Source: Coriolopsis trogii
Taxonomy: Eukaryota; Basidiomycota; Agaricomycetes; Polyporales; Polyporaceae
Direction of reading: 5' to 3'
DNA: 64,000 nt
Assembly (NCBI GenBank): GCA_020543525.1
Contig: JAHYIO010000039.1
Coordinates: forward strand, 2,232,001 to 2,296,000
The notes under the pieces were generated by a model. That model was not told where the DNA came from, did not search any database, and worked only from the letters and a program-made list of their open reading frames with translations. Of this stretch, positions 47,031-59,341 are shown one piece after another. The position numbers were made by a program, and so were the translations under genes. Positions within the stretch are counted from its first letter, which is position 1. Each line of letters begins with the position of its first letter.

Positions 47031-49168
47031 GTTTACTTCGCGTCGGAGTTCAACGCTCGTACGACACCTTCTCTTCATGACCATGTTCGTCGACATACGC
47101 TCTCTTGCCTCCTCTTTTTTTGTTCTCAGCTCTCTTGGGCTCATGTAGTATGATCTCGTGTATCATTGTATCTTTATCACTTCTCGCAATCGGAATCACT
47201 GTCTCGCCGAGCTTCAGTGAGTTACGCTAGCAGCCAGTGCGTTGCCCAGACCCTGTATGATTTATGTATATGTGCTGCATCATGAGCCAAGGCAAATCGA
47301 CTTGTGTATGGTGACGTATTACTGTCAGGGCTATGCTCTCAGCGGAGCTGAGACAGTGACGGTGTCGAGCCCAGGATCATCGTCCCGAGATCTGTTAGCG
47401 TTCTCTGCCTCAAATTCGGGGGTCCCGATGAAGCTTATCACTCTGAAAATCACCATGAACTGCATGAAGGGTGGCTGAAGATGACCAGATACTTGAGGGT
47501 TTATGAAGATTATTGCCTACCAGTGCCTGAGCGGGCAATCTTTGACGCTGGATACGGGCCGTACGCCCGATAGGCGCCTCAGCGACTCCTTGACTCGGAC
47601 CAGGTCTTCGACTCTCCTTCTATGAATCGAAACCATGTACAAGACTGCGACAGCCTCGCAGTTCCCAATACTTAAGAATAAGGTTTTGTTATGAATTCTC
47701 TTGATTCACTGAGATCACATACTGATACTCCGAGTCTCTAGTAGCCTTACCATGTCACCGCAGGGACCCTCCCGCATCGACTCAACTTGGATGACTTCGA
47801 GTCCGAACGGCCAATGTAGTGCAGATATCACATTCCCCCAACGCTCTTGAACTAAAGTGTTATGTCCTCGGCCTACGCAAGACCTTGTGTGCAGTCCTGG
47901 ATGTATCCATCAGTGTGGTACCATCCTGCGGATGGGCTGGCATATGCTCACTACACAGGTTCATTACGCTGCCGGCACCAGGGTCAGGTTCGGTAGTCTG
48001 AAGGCATGAAAGGTAACAACTCCCGACACTTATCTGGCCTTCCTATGCGACCTACCTTGCCAACATGATATTTGTCCGATGACAGGCCCAGCCGGGAATG
48101 AACCCACCCTCAGAGCTATCCCCAGAGCAGTTCGAATCCAAGTCTAATTTGCTGCGGCCTTCCATCTGTTTTAGCCTGATCACTCTTTCAGGAGTCTACC
48201 ACCGAAGGTTGTATTTGTGAGCGCTCACAAAGTCCCTCTGACATATGGTTTGATGACGCACATTATAAATATGCCAGCGGCTGGAACGCCTCGCCGACCT
48301 GTAGAATTGAGTTATGGTTTAGTAGCTGGTGGTCCCCAAGGCGAAGAGCGCCGCTCGAGGCGAAGTGGCCTTGACAGTGGAGGGGCGTGCAGCACTGGGC
48401 CACACTCTTCCCTCCTCCCACTCGCCAGGCTAGTCGAGGATGAACACGTTGTGTGGAGAACAGCATTGGAGGCAAACGGGCCATGAGTGAGTCATTTGAG
48501 CGACTCAGTGGGTGCATACTGAGATGCGTCTACTTGTCGTCTAAGGAGCGACAATAGCCCCTGGCATTCTGACTGCCGTTGGAAGAAGCGACATGGTGCA
48601 AGTCGAGGCGAGGCATACTAGAACGACAGGAGAGTTGTGGCTACGATTGCCGTGAAGGCGTGTCTATCGCCACGGCTGCCCTCAATATTGCGAGATCTGA
48701 GGCGCTTCATCCAGATTGTCCGTCCTCACTCCCTTTTATTCCGTGACGTCTAACCCATTGAGCTGATTCCTGACAATCCCAGGCACAAGCGGCACGCTAG
48801 TGACAAGAGGCCTGCTGCCATTCGCCTTGTCATCATAGTTCTGCCCCTCAAAAATGTCAGGCCGCGGAGGACATCATGTGCGGCGCGGCTCACGATTTAT
48901 ATGCATTAGTCCGCCTTGGAGGCGAATGCTGCGAGTCCCATTATATGTGGTTTTCCAGTTGTCTTCAGAGCACTACACAACTCTGACATGCCTCACATCA
49001 GACTACGCAGGGGCCGGTATGTGGCGTGTCAACCATGGAGTCGACTGCAATGCCCGCCTCCTCTTCATTGTCTCATCTAATGAATGCACCTCTTGTGCTT
49101 GCCTTTGCGGCATGTTTTTGTCTGGTACTCGCGGCCACTTGACACTGTGCATGACTGGACTACACAAG
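47031..49168. other. Intergenic, no supportable gene
   Basis: About 2.1 kb with only short frames on both strands and a lower GC content than neighbouring genes. Nothing recognisable was found, including no tRNA cloverleaf. Confidence 0.5.
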
Positions 49169-49176
49169 TATAAAAG
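49169..49176 (+). promoter_or_regulatory. TATA box (TATAAAAG)
   Basis: Lies 111 bp upstream of the start codon of the small dsRNA-binding gene. Confidence 0.65.
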
Positions 49177-49279
49177 CAGGTATGCGTGTTACTCCCCTTT
49201 CTCAAACCAAAGTTCACAACTCCTACAGCAACCACATTCTCCAACTCTTCAAATAACCGCAATCCAGCTGCTGAACATC

Positions 49280-49691
49280 ATGCCACCCAACAGTACGTTC
49301 TCCCAAGGTTTTACGTGTCTCTGATTCAGCGCTGACTATTCGTGGCAGCCAGCTACATCGTCGAGTTGAACAACTGTGAGTGGCCAGAGGACTCCGTTGC
49401 TTGATCTGACTTCAACGAGCTTGCCCAGATCTCCAGGAAACACGCGGCACAAACCAATGTCTCAGTTGGTCTGCACGGTCTTTCGGCCTTCAGCATGAAT
49501 TGCAGTGGGAGTTGACAGCTAACAGTGAGAGTCATATTGCTCCGCGTGCCGCATAATGATTTACATCACTACTATGTGCAGTCGACCAAGTAGCCATGGG
49601 AGTTGGTCAGGCTGCCACAAAGACCGCAGCCAAAGAGATAGCGGCACGAGAGGCCTTGATGAAGTTGCGCGAACTTAGAAGCCCCTACTAA
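49280..49691 (+). CDS. Small stand-alone dsRNA-binding-domain (DRBM) protein
   Basis: Four tiny exons (49280-49292, 49349-49375, 49429-49524, 49582-49691) splice in phase to 81 residues, too fragmented to show as one frame. The protein starts MPPNTSYIVELNNYLQETRG. It continues through LSWSARSFGLQHELQWELTA and ends in the hallmark second helix of double-stranded RNA-binding motifs, GQAATKTAAKEIAAREALMK (the K-x2-AK-x2-AA-x2-AL pattern). The whole protein is essentially one alpha-beta-beta-beta-alpha domain with a four-residue basic/aromatic end. Stand-alone DRBMs may bind RNA duplexes and assist or compete with Dicer, Argonaute or ADAR-type enzymes; which of these applies here is unknown. A TATA box upstream and consensus splice sites support expression. 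Binding would need the helix-2 lysines, here reduced compared with the usual KKxAK. Confidence 0.8.
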
Positions 49692-50034
49692 TTAGAAGCG
49701 AGGCGCAATGGTACAGAATCATCGTCAATAATTCTGTGAAGATCCTGGCACCCGTTGTTCTGGTTATGTCATCTTGATATGTCCATGTAGTAGCTTGCGA
49801 GTGTGCGAATACAACTCCATTTAGACCATAATCCCCATGCACTTCGACGGACAGAACCGCGGACTCGCCGGGGTCATGTCAGTACTTTATACTACATGTA
49901 CCTCGGTGCGGCCCGTGCCGACGTGCCGTTAGATCGTGGAAGAACACCGCAGAGATCACTCAACTCATAGTGCAAGCAATGTAATTGAAGTAGCTAGTCC
50001 TAATCGTCTACTATCCACGGCAGATACACGCAGG
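49692..50034. other. Intergenic between convergent genes
   Basis: 3' flanks of the dsRNA-binding gene (+) and the short-chain dehydrogenase (-); no features seen. Confidence 0.5.
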
Positions 50035-51649
50035 TTATAAATTCAGCTTCGAGTCACAGTAGGACATGGTGACCGTGTCAAGCCCGGTGTCCTTCAGCAA
50101 GCCCATATCGTCCCAAGAATAGTGCGCGCTGTCGAAACAAGATATCTGCGCTTCCAGCCAACCCCAGAGCGTCTCTTGCGCGCAGCGCTCTAGTAAGTGT
50201 GCGGGCACTTGACCCACGCGCGCCCAGGGTATCAGAAGCTGGAGGCCGCATCAGCTTCCGTGTCGGCGACCTTGCGCATGTCTATCTATAGGATGAGCAG
50301 GCAAGGACGTACCGTTCCATTGAGATGCTCTACTTTCGGCGACGTAGCGGCGTAGAGAGGTGTCAGAACACCCTTGGAGACGTTGTACGATAGAAGGTCC
50401 TAAATAGGTCGGGTGCTTTCGTCAATCACACAGCCCCCTCAGGCTAATGCCCTTCCATCGGGCTTCTCTACGCGTTCGAGAGCAGTGGGGGTACGCACCT
50501 GACGGATGGAGCTCAAAAGGCCTCCACTATACCGCATCAGGTTCGTGTGCACGTTCCCTAGGTGGGTAAGGCAGGGGGTCATCAGGCTCGTATTGTTCAC
50601 CATATGGGTAGAACATCGGCTTACCGGGATTGATAGCTATGGAGACAACACCCTGCTCGCCATACTGCTCCGCGAGCTCGAGTGCAACCAGTAATGTAGC
50701 CTGTGCGTTTCCGCAAACAACACATTTCAATCTGCATTGCCACGGCTACTGTCCATATCTAACACTTACCAGCTTTGACTGCCGATAGAGTTCCGCCGAC
50801 GAATACCTTCTCCTGACCGGACCGTCCATCAGAGACATGTAGTCTATCCGCGCCGCAGGTAGACCAGAGGATGTATAGTGTAGCACACGGACTTTCTGAG
50901 CCGTCGCTTTGGCGGTGCCGAGAAGTATGGGGAGAAGGAGATGGATGAGGTAGAAGTGCCCGAGGACGTTGACTCCAAACTGGAGGTCGTACTTCTGGCG
51001 CGTCAGGAGAGCAATTGGCGGTGACATCACAGCACTGCGCGGTGAGATGGTCGATAGAGGTCAGTATCGAACCTTTCACTAGAGTGCGTTCCAACCAGGT
51101 ATACTCACGCGTTGTTTATCAACACGTGTAGGTACCGCTCTTTGCTGGGCAGACCATGAGACAAGGGTGCATGTATAGCTCTAGGTAAGCTTTGCGTACC
51201 TCATGAACTCGCGAGCCGCTCGTCGTACCGAGCTCAAATCCGACAGATCCATATGCAAAACATGAATTGTCTCCGACACCCTACGCAGCTGTTCGACTGC
51301 AGACCTCCCCCTTTCGTGGTCTCGGCTCGTGATGTACACTCGAGCATTTCGTGCCAGTAAGACCTGCATTTGAGACGATGTTAGTTTGCGGAGACAGTGC
51401 TTCAGGCGAAGTAGCATCGGATCACTCACTTTAGCCGTCTCTAAACCTGTCCAAGAAAAGCATTCCACACACGACGGTCTTAGCCACGATATATGTTGTG
51501 AAGAGTCGAAACGAAATATCGGCAAGCGCACCTAGTCCAGACGTTCCACCTGTAATGAGATACACCTTCCCAGTCTGGTCCGGCACCTCATCGACGGACC
51601 ACTCCGGTCGAGGCGGAAAGTAGTCACCCCAAGTCGAAGACGTCTTCAT
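50035..51649 (-). CDS. Short-chain dehydrogenase/reductase (retinol dehydrogenase-like)
   Basis: Multi-exon SDR. The start at 51647-51649 gives MKTSSTWGDYFPPRPEW, then VPDQTGKVYLITGGTSGLG, the TGxxxGxG cofactor loop, spliced to GLETAK and VLLARNARVYITSRD. Further motifs: HMDLSDLSSVR, LINNA spliced to VMSPPIALL, HYTSSG with the catalytic Ser, and AELYRQSKL giving the YxxxK pair; then INPGKP. The C-terminal exon has IPWARVGQVPAHLLE and LWGWLEAQ, typical of fungal retinol-dehydrogenase-like SDRs. It then runs on for about 25 extra residues to a TAA at 50035-50037; whether this tail is genuine is unclear. NAD(P)H-dependent oxidation or reduction of an alcohol or ketone is expected; the substrate is unknown. 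The nearby genes do not form a recognisable biosynthetic cluster. Confidence 0.85.
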
Positions 51650-52429
51650 GGCCAATGTTGTTGGCAGGCAGACGGCTAGGGAAGAATACACGTCGCTGAG
51701 TAGAGTAGCAGAACAAAGACAGCGGAGAGAGTACTTCGAAGCGGGGGCAAAACGTGTTCGTCTCATGTCGACACGACGGCCTTCTATCAGGAGGCAGGGT
51801 ACACACTGGCTGCGCGCGGCTCACTGGGTACGACTGGATTCGTGATAGGGTACTCAGAGCGGCGAGACACAACCGCGCCCGAGGCCGCTCGAGCGTTGAG
51901 CGTCGAACTTCTAGCTCTCAGGGAGGCCTCCGAGCCCTTGTCGGGCAATGGGGAATGAGAAGACTTGCGGGTCGTCGATTGGATCGTGAGTGATCGAATC
52001 CTATTCCACAAGGATGGTTATACGCCCGGTCCGTAGTGACAAACCTTGACTCACCCTGAGCTCATTGTCGCCTTCGTGGAACATAGCGCGCGATGGGCGG
52101 CCGATCTGCAGTAGTCAACATCAGCGAGAGATCCGACGGTTTACGTACATTGGTTCGGCTGATGCTACACATACGAAGACAAGAAAGACACAAGACGGAG
52201 TCGAGATTGCGATGATAGCTCTACTGTACATGCATGACGAACGACATATTACACACCATGAACCGCCCCACAGCGTATGCGCGCGTGAGACGGGGACCGC
52301 GATTAACAATTACATGGACGTGCTACGAGGGCGCCGCCCTCTACCCAAATACCCGTGATTAGCTTGATACTATACATCTCGTACACTCACGTCTTCTTCA
52401 CCTTTGTATCTTTCCTGTAGGGAGGCTTT
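51650..52429. other. Intergenic, no gene seen
   Basis: Upstream region of the dehydrogenase and 3' flank of the PH-domain gene. Frames here are short and without motifs. Confidence 0.5.
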
Positions 52430-55400
52430 TCACCGCGTACGCCCGCGTCTCGCGCTGGGCCCGACGCTGACCGTACTGCTGACCGTGGTCATCATCCGCG
52501 CCATGCCCATCGGCAGCCGCTGCATCGACTGCCCATGCACGATGCCCGCATGCGTCCTGTCTTCGCCCCACGACTGCCTCTGCGCGTTGCCGCCGTAGAG
52601 CGCAGAATGCTGGAACGTCGTGTACCCCGCGGGGACCATGCGCATACCGGGGAGGGGCACCGGGTGGTGGACGCCCCTCAAGTTGTGGCCGAGCTCGCTC
52701 TCGGTGTAGCCCACGCCCTCGCCGTGGTCTTCTTCGACATCGTCCACGTCGACATCCTCGATGTCGTTCTCCCCGTTGTCTTCGTCGTCGTAGTCCCCTG
52801 GTAGCTGGCTGGACAGCGGGGACAACGGTCGCGCGCGCCCACTCATGCTTGTCACGCTCCGCATGCTCGCTAACGAGGGCCGTGAGAGGTGCGCAGAGGA
52901 TGGAGGGGAAGCGGAAGCTGCGCGTTCAGGTACGCTCGCTTCCAAGTCGACGTCTGAATGAGAGGCAGACGGGAAGAGGACATGCATGGATGCGCGCTTG
53001 GCTTGGGTCAAATTGATGTTCTTGATATTCGTCGTCACCGTCCGCCGAAGGAGTGAGTCAACAGAGGAGTAGCTCGACAACGTTCGTCCAGTCCCCGCTT
53101 GTCCGCGTCCGAGGTGCTTTGGCCTGTTCGAACCCGCACGCCGTGGTGCGCTCGTGGCCGACGCATTTGGATCAGAGCTGTGCGAGTGTGCGGAAGAGCC
53201 TTCAGTGTCGGCGTCTACATCGCTGCCACGCCTCCAAGTCCACGTTCCACCTTCTTCGGCGTCCTCACTATCACGCTCGGGAGTACCTGCGCTGGGAGCT
53301 GGAGATCCCGACCCTGGCGATCCGCCGAACTGCGTCGACCAGCCCGTGCCCCACATGGGATGACCACTTGCGCTGCCCGCAGGAGGCACCAGCTCGGACT
53401 GCGCGAGTGCTTCCTGGCGAGCTCGAGCGCGCTCGAGTAGAGACTCTTGTCGCCGTTTCGCAACAACAGCGTCGACCCATCCGTCCCATTCCGCCTCGCT
53501 CTTCTCCGACTCTGGGTACGGATCGCCCTCTGCATCGTACAGCGAACTGAGATCGACGAGGGGGTGCGACTTTCGTTTCCTCCGGGAGCGAATGCTGGGC
53601 TGGTAGTCTGCAGCGGGCGCAGTGCGGGGGGTATCGGTGTCATCGGTTCCCGTAAACGAAAGCACTGAAGGGTCGCTGGCGTGTCGCGGAGGGAGCAGCA
53701 TGTGTGTTCGAGACTTCTGCCGCTGTATCGGCGCGGAAGGGGGTTCGATGGGCGATGGTCCGAGACTGCTGTTCCGACGTGCCCATTCGATCGCTAGCTC
53801 ATCATCCTCTTCTGCATCCTCAATGTCCGCGAAGACGTCTTCGTCTTCGTCCCCGAACATGACGAGCTCCATGGCACGACCGACAGCGCCCAGACCGGCA
53901 CGACGTGCGTTGCGGACTAACGACAGTCTCCATTCCGGGTATGGGAGTCCGTGATTGCCATAGTAAATACCCGACGTATCAATCGCAGGGAGAGTATTCG
54001 TCGACGCTGGCGAAAGGGGCTCGAGCGGCTTTGGGAAAGGATACGACTTAGTGGATGTGGAAGAAGGAGTGGACGACAATGGAGGTCGGTCCGATGACTT
54101 GGGAGAAAGTAAAGGAAAGGCGAACGATGTCGACGGTCCTGGTGTTGTGGGTGAAGGAGGGATGATAGGAGTAGAAGCCCGAGAGCTGAAGATGATAGGA
54201 GAGGGGGCAGGAGAATTCGAGCGCGAACGCGGTGGCAGGAAAGTAGAGTGGCATGTTGGCGGAGCTTGCCTGTGGAGGACGCGGAGTATGTGAGAGCAAG
54301 CTAAAGTCAAGAAGATGAGAACCATGAATAGCTCAAGGCAATGGGGGTAACTCACCCGCGCTGTCAAGCATGTCCAGCACTATCCACACTGCATCTTCGC
54401 TCGTCGCCCGCTCTTTCCCCTTTCCCCTCGACCTTTCCCATGCTACCTCCCCCTCGGTGTCTTCCGATCCAGCTTTGCTACCTTTGCGCGCGAGCGCGTC
54501 CCAGACATCTACCAGTGCGGTACCACTCCCCCCGCCAACGAGCACGTTGGCGCTAGAAGTCAATCCCAGACTCAAGGCTGTCGTTACGTCTCTGGAGCCT
54601 CGACGCCACCACGCGCCTTGTCCGCTGGACGAGGGCGATGCACCATGCGACTCCGTTACACGTCTCTCGAATCCCACACTTAGCGAGTCGTTGGAGAAGG
54701 TGCGCTCCCGATCTCTCGAAGCAGTGGCGAACTTGACGCATACTAGGTTGGACGAGGCTGGCGTTGACGACTTTTGTCGTAATCGTCGGGTACGCAATGG
54801 CAAGCTGACGTGGTTGCTGTCGCGTATCGAGAGCATAGAAGACAGGGGGGCCGTGAACGCTGCGTGCGTGTCCTGATATGCGTCATGTCAACATACGATC
54901 AACATACGAGATTTGGACATGAGTCAATACGGCCCAAAATCCAAGCGCATATAGGCGCATGTATGCGATATTCTTCACCGATGGAGATAAACCGCGCCTA
55001 GGGAGGGGAACGCGGAAAAGAGAGAGGTAACGAGAGTCTCGAACATGTGTACTCACATGCCTTTCCTTGCAGAGAGAGAAAACTCCTTGGTGGATGATCG
55101 CCCACCTCTCCTTCCACTCTACTGCAACTTTACGCTTGCCCTTGTCCCGTGTTGACGACGCTTTGATGTTATCTGCCATGCTGTCCTCTTCTCCGGGCCG
55201 GGGTCGGGTGGTAATAGGCATCGCCTCCAGCTTGTTGCCGACTATACGCAAGGCCCACACGCGGACCGCAAAGTAAGGAGCGATGTAGCCGTCGAGAGAG
55301 CATCGTTCGAGAGTGACGAATGAAATGGAAGCGGGATGCAGTTCAAGGAGTTCTTCCGGCTGGATGCCATACCAGTCCAGAGAGAACCGGTCTTCGAGGA

Positions 55401-55930
55401 TTTGAGTGGTAGAGAAGGTAAGAAGCACGTACGCCTGGGGGTCATGGGATCCCTCAGATGGGAGTTGAGAGAAAGAGTCGTTCGTGGAGGAGGTGGAAGG
55501 GCGGGTGTTGTACTTGTACCTGTGAGCATCGGTGAACGCCTTGGTGATGTTGACGTCGTCTTCGATGTCGACGTCGCCGGAGACGTCACTAGGACTCGAG
55601 TCGTCCGAACTAGGGGGTGCCGCGACGACTGCCGGTTTGCGAGGCGGAGGTGCAGCGAAGGTGATGGGGGATAGTGATCGACGGCGTGCTTTGCGGGGGG
55701 ATACTGGGATAGAGCGGGCGTTCTCAGAGGCTTTGGATGGGGACTCGTGGAACTTGTAAAGCAGATACTGCTTGAGATATTGAATAGACCAGCTGGGGTC
55801 GACGTGGGTGACGAGCCATTGGTCGGTGCAGACTGTGGCGGATGATATGGGCGTCAGTGGTGAGAGAATACGACATTTGGTGCGCACCGAGTCTGGAGGC
55901 GATCTTGAGGGATCGCTCGCCGTTGTCCAT
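52430..55930 (-). CDS. Large PH-domain-like protein with disordered acidic/Ser-rich C-terminus
   Basis: The first coding exon is taken from the ATG at 55928-55930 (MDNGERSLKIASRL). It splices to VCTDQWLVTHVDPSWSIQYL and KQYLLYKFHES, followed by a Ser/Pro-rich linker. Next come AYVLLTFSTTQILEDRFSLD, SFVTLERCSLDGYIAPYFAV and VEWKERWAIIHQGVFSLCKE, the last resembling the first strands of a pleckstrin-homology domain. After a further intron the domain seems to continue with MLSIRDSNHVSLPLR and SSNLVCVKFATASRDRE. A central helical part (WWRRGSRDVTTALSLG, GTALVDVWDALARKG) leads to a long C-terminal exon of low complexity. That exon has acidic runs (FGDEDEDVFADIEDAEEDDE) and a basic end. It is probably a membrane-lipid-binding scaffold protein of Agaricomycetes; partner and process unknown. 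The large intron near 54880-55050 is only approximately placed. Confidence 0.75.
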
Positions 55931-58458
55931 GGCGGCGAGCGTGAGGGCGATGGTGGCGGCGAGTTGGCAGGCCGACGCCGACGAGGGCCTGGCTGCTGGT
56001 GGCGAGAGCTAATCCGCTGTTGATGCCGACACAGATGGCCTCTCCGCCACAGTCACGATCACGTGTAGCACCGCCGAACACGCCGCCGCGCGGACTTGCC
56101 CCAAACCGCCGACGATCCTGCAAACCTCCATCATCTCATCTCCAGCTTGGAATGTGGTAAGGCAGTCGACTCATAAAAGAACACCAACGGTCGCAGTCAC
56201 TGAACAAGTTGGAGTATTGGGGGTCAGTAGCGGAGGTAGTGGCTAGTCGGTGCGTTCCATCGCGTATCTTCCTTTCATGCGCCTTCTGAGCATGCGCGGC
56301 CGTGTTTCAAGGCGCATATAACGACCATGAAAAGTCTCAGACTATCTTGTGTGGGCCAATTGCTGTCCTATGCTCCTTGGCTCATTGCAAGCATCGTGCA
56401 AAGTGACGTGCGTGTTGGATCATGATGTGCGACAACACTCGGTCCAGCGTATAGACATTCAGTCATAATCATGGTATGTTATGCTTTACAATGTTACCCA
56501 CCAACCATCCCATCCTATTTTGTTCTTCCCACAAACTGAGCACGCCGCGTCGACCTCTTGGTGATGTACATGTTCCAGAGGCTGAATTCCTTTGTCTATT
56601 CCTGTGCATTTTCCTCTCGCACTTGACTCGCCTGTCACCCTCGCTATGAGTGTTCGTGTCACATTGAAGGTAGTCCAGAGCAGCGTGATGTCCAACCAAT
56701 CCGCTGCGGAGAGCTCTGAGCGGGTTGTTGTAAGGTAGACACGGGAGGGGAGGCGATCGGGATGGACAAGGCGCGTGTCTGTGGGCATTGTTCCGTCACG
56801 GAGCTCTGTCGCTTGCTGTGGTCTCGGAGGAAGGAAATTTCACCCAAGAAGGTGAGTATTCGAAGAGATCCAAGCACGCTCGTCTGATGAACACCACAGG
56901 ATATGGCATATAAACAGGCTCTAGCTGGAACAAGCATACCGGAGAGGGAGAGATATCGATATCTGAACTCAATTCGCCTAATCAGGACATACTTTGCCTC
57001 ATTGAAGTGAGTGAACGGATGGCTTCGATGCCAAAGACCTCGACAACCGGCGACGACCAACGCCCGCAAGTGATTCCGCCCGATAGCAACACAGCCTATA
57101 TCTCCACCACTTATATAAGCCTTCTCCTTGCACTTGAGTTCTTGTCGCCCGTTTCCTACTAGAATTCCCCACCAATGGTAGGTGAAGCTCTCTTCACCTC
57201 AGACGGCGATGGGTGTCGCAGCTCAGATCATCACTTTTTAGTCACCCAACAGGCGGTCACACAGGTTGTGACTAAGGTGATAGCGACAACAACTGTCTCG
57301 GGTGCGACGCCTGTCAGGCTCACCAGTACAGTTAGGGCGCACGATCGCCTGTAGTGGGCATTTATGCATATAGCACCATGTTTGCCTGACTTTGTGAATA
57401 GGGAATCAGAATCCCAATACCGAACACCCTTCGCCGTGGGTGAGGATAGGCTCCTCGAGCCTAAAGACCGACTTCCGGTGATGCGGTGCGACTCACTGAC
57501 ACATACAGCCTGGATCTCGACTTGCAATTGTCAGTGCATTGGGGGTCTTGCGACCAGGAACTCTAGCGGATGTTCACACCAGTGGTGAGTAGGCGATGGT
57601 CCTATTGTTTGTTAGGATTGTCAGGCGATGGCCTTCTCTTGTGACTGTCGCGGACTGAGATCCTCACTCGATTCCGGGCATCTTCTCGGCCTATCCTTGC
57701 TAGCGCTATCACAGTACCTTGTCATGGATTGTCTCAACTGCGGGGACCGAGGGAATTGTGACATCTCAGTTTTCCCCTCGGCATGCAGCGAGCTGCAGGT
57801 TTCTATCCCTTTGCACAGAGCTGTGCCCTGCCACCCTTCTATACACCTCCCGCGAGACCCGTCCTTTCGAACCTCACATGTTAGATCGGTAGTTTGTATA
57901 TAATAGGCGAATCTCCCGCAGCACCTCTGTCTCCTCCCCTACCCATTGAACCCTCTTCACGCTGTTTTGGAGTCTGAACAGCCGAACGGCAGTACTTCCG
58001 CTCGTGCCAATTCGTTGCTTCGCATATTGATTATGGACTCTATCATCCACTCACCATCAGGTCTCAGTAATGCTTCGTATGATTCCAGTGGATCTCAAAC
58101 GTTGAATTGGAGAATCGTGTGTTTGGTGAAGGGGGGAGATGACTGCCCCTATCCTACCTCTGTATTCTCCAGTAACTCCGAGTCGACAATTGGATCCTCT
58201 TTTGTTACTTCTAGCTCTGTAGGGGAGACCGCCTCAGGTGATGTTGCCACACATGTTTTGTGGCATTCTTGCACTAACATTGATATATAGATCAAACCAC
58301 ATTGACGGCGGATCGGTATGTGAAGTCTGAGCCAGACGTGTTCATGCGGATGGAGTATCTAATTACTCCTTACGTTTTTGCATAGTCATCATACGCAGAA
58401 CATCACTAAAAACACCCATTCTGTAGGTAAAGTAGCACCATGCAGGCGCGCAGACTGA
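55931..58458. other. Intergenic with possible 5' exons of the next PY-tail gene
   Basis: TATATAAG occurs at 57112-57119, followed by a short frame from an ATG at about 57176 rich in Val/Thr (VTQVVTKVIATTTVSG). A second Ser/Thr-rich frame lies at about 57950-58290 (SSNSESTIGSSFVTSSSVGE). Both resemble ectodomain exons of the PY-tail family and may belong to the gene ending at 59341, but splice connections could not be settled. Nothing else was recognised. Confidence 0.4.
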
Positions 58459-59341
58459 GACCTGATTCTCGATACTCCTTCTATCACAGCATCGCTCACA
58501 ACAGCGGAGACTAGCGGGCTCAAGTCCTTCTACACGCAAACCGCAACAACTACTTTCTACAATGCTGCTAGTACAACCACTGTCACTAGTAGGCCATTTA
58601 TCTCTGATGTGGTTTGAGCCATGCTGACAGCAAAGTAGACACCATATACACTGAACTCACGCCTTCTGCCACCTCAAAAGCTGTTCCGACAGCTGGTGCT
58701 ATAACAGGAGTATCTGTTGGTGCAGCAGCAGCAGTAATGATAGCCGTGATTCTTGGGTTATGCTTGAGGTTGAGAGGAAGACATGGTGGACAACCGGGAC
58801 GTGGTTCGAGTCGCAGCTTACGTGGTAAGATTGCTTGCTATGGTTGCAGCATATTCAACTGAACCACGCAGACTTGGAAGTGAATGGTGAGGTAGAAAGG
58901 CCTCAAGTCACGCTCAGGAGTCGTGGATCACACGCCCTTGTAACCGCCTCTGTAGATGGAGCAGCACCTCCCGGTAACGAGTATCAGCTCGACGCTACCA
59001 CAAGCCTCATTACAGATGGTGCTATGCCCAATGATAGGCACTCTTCCTGCGCGGATACTACCCGTGCAACATACAACGAGTTCCCTTCCGTACACGTTGT
59101 CCATAGAGTCACAACAACAAACAGCGCGCCCAATGCAAAAGCATCATCGGCTCCCCACGGCGACTTGGCGCATGCAGGAGGACGCAATCAGTGTAGCAAT
59201 TGGAGGGCCGCGACGGATGCGGGAGTTCGTCTTGCCGGAGGGCGTCCGGGATCACCACCTCGAGATGGGGAGGAGAACCGTAATGATAATGCAAACACGC
59301 TTCCGCCCCCGTACTCCGAGCTATCATATGGTGACCAGTGA
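58459..59341 (+). CDS. Mucin-like single-pass membrane protein with PPPY tail (copy H), 5' exons unresolved
   Basis: A Ser/Thr-rich exon (TPSITASLTTAETSG, YNAASTTTVT) is followed by a membrane exon beginning at about 58636 and ending at 58824. That exon carries TAGAITGVSVGAAAAVMIAV then LRLRGRHGG. A 47-nt intron (58825-58871) leads to the tail exon 58872-59341. The tail contains AATDAGVRLAGGRPG, a linker rich in Asn and Asp, and NTLPPPYSELSYGDQ. The intron position just after the helix matches copies A, B, D, E and G. This is the only plus-strand member in the right half. It precedes an SGNH hydrolase by about 1 kb, mirroring the copy B/SGNH pair at the left end. The join of stalk to membrane exon and all exons further upstream remain uncertain. 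Confidence 0.65.

Noticed and set aside
48085..48112. tRNA T-arm-like sequence (reverse of gaatgaaccc)
   Set aside because: The flanking bases do not form the 5-bp T stem and no acceptor or anticodon arm could be drawn.
54370..54876. Plus-strand 168-codon frame
   Set aside because: It is the antisense shadow of the PH-domain protein, whose minus-strand frame continues coherently on both sides.
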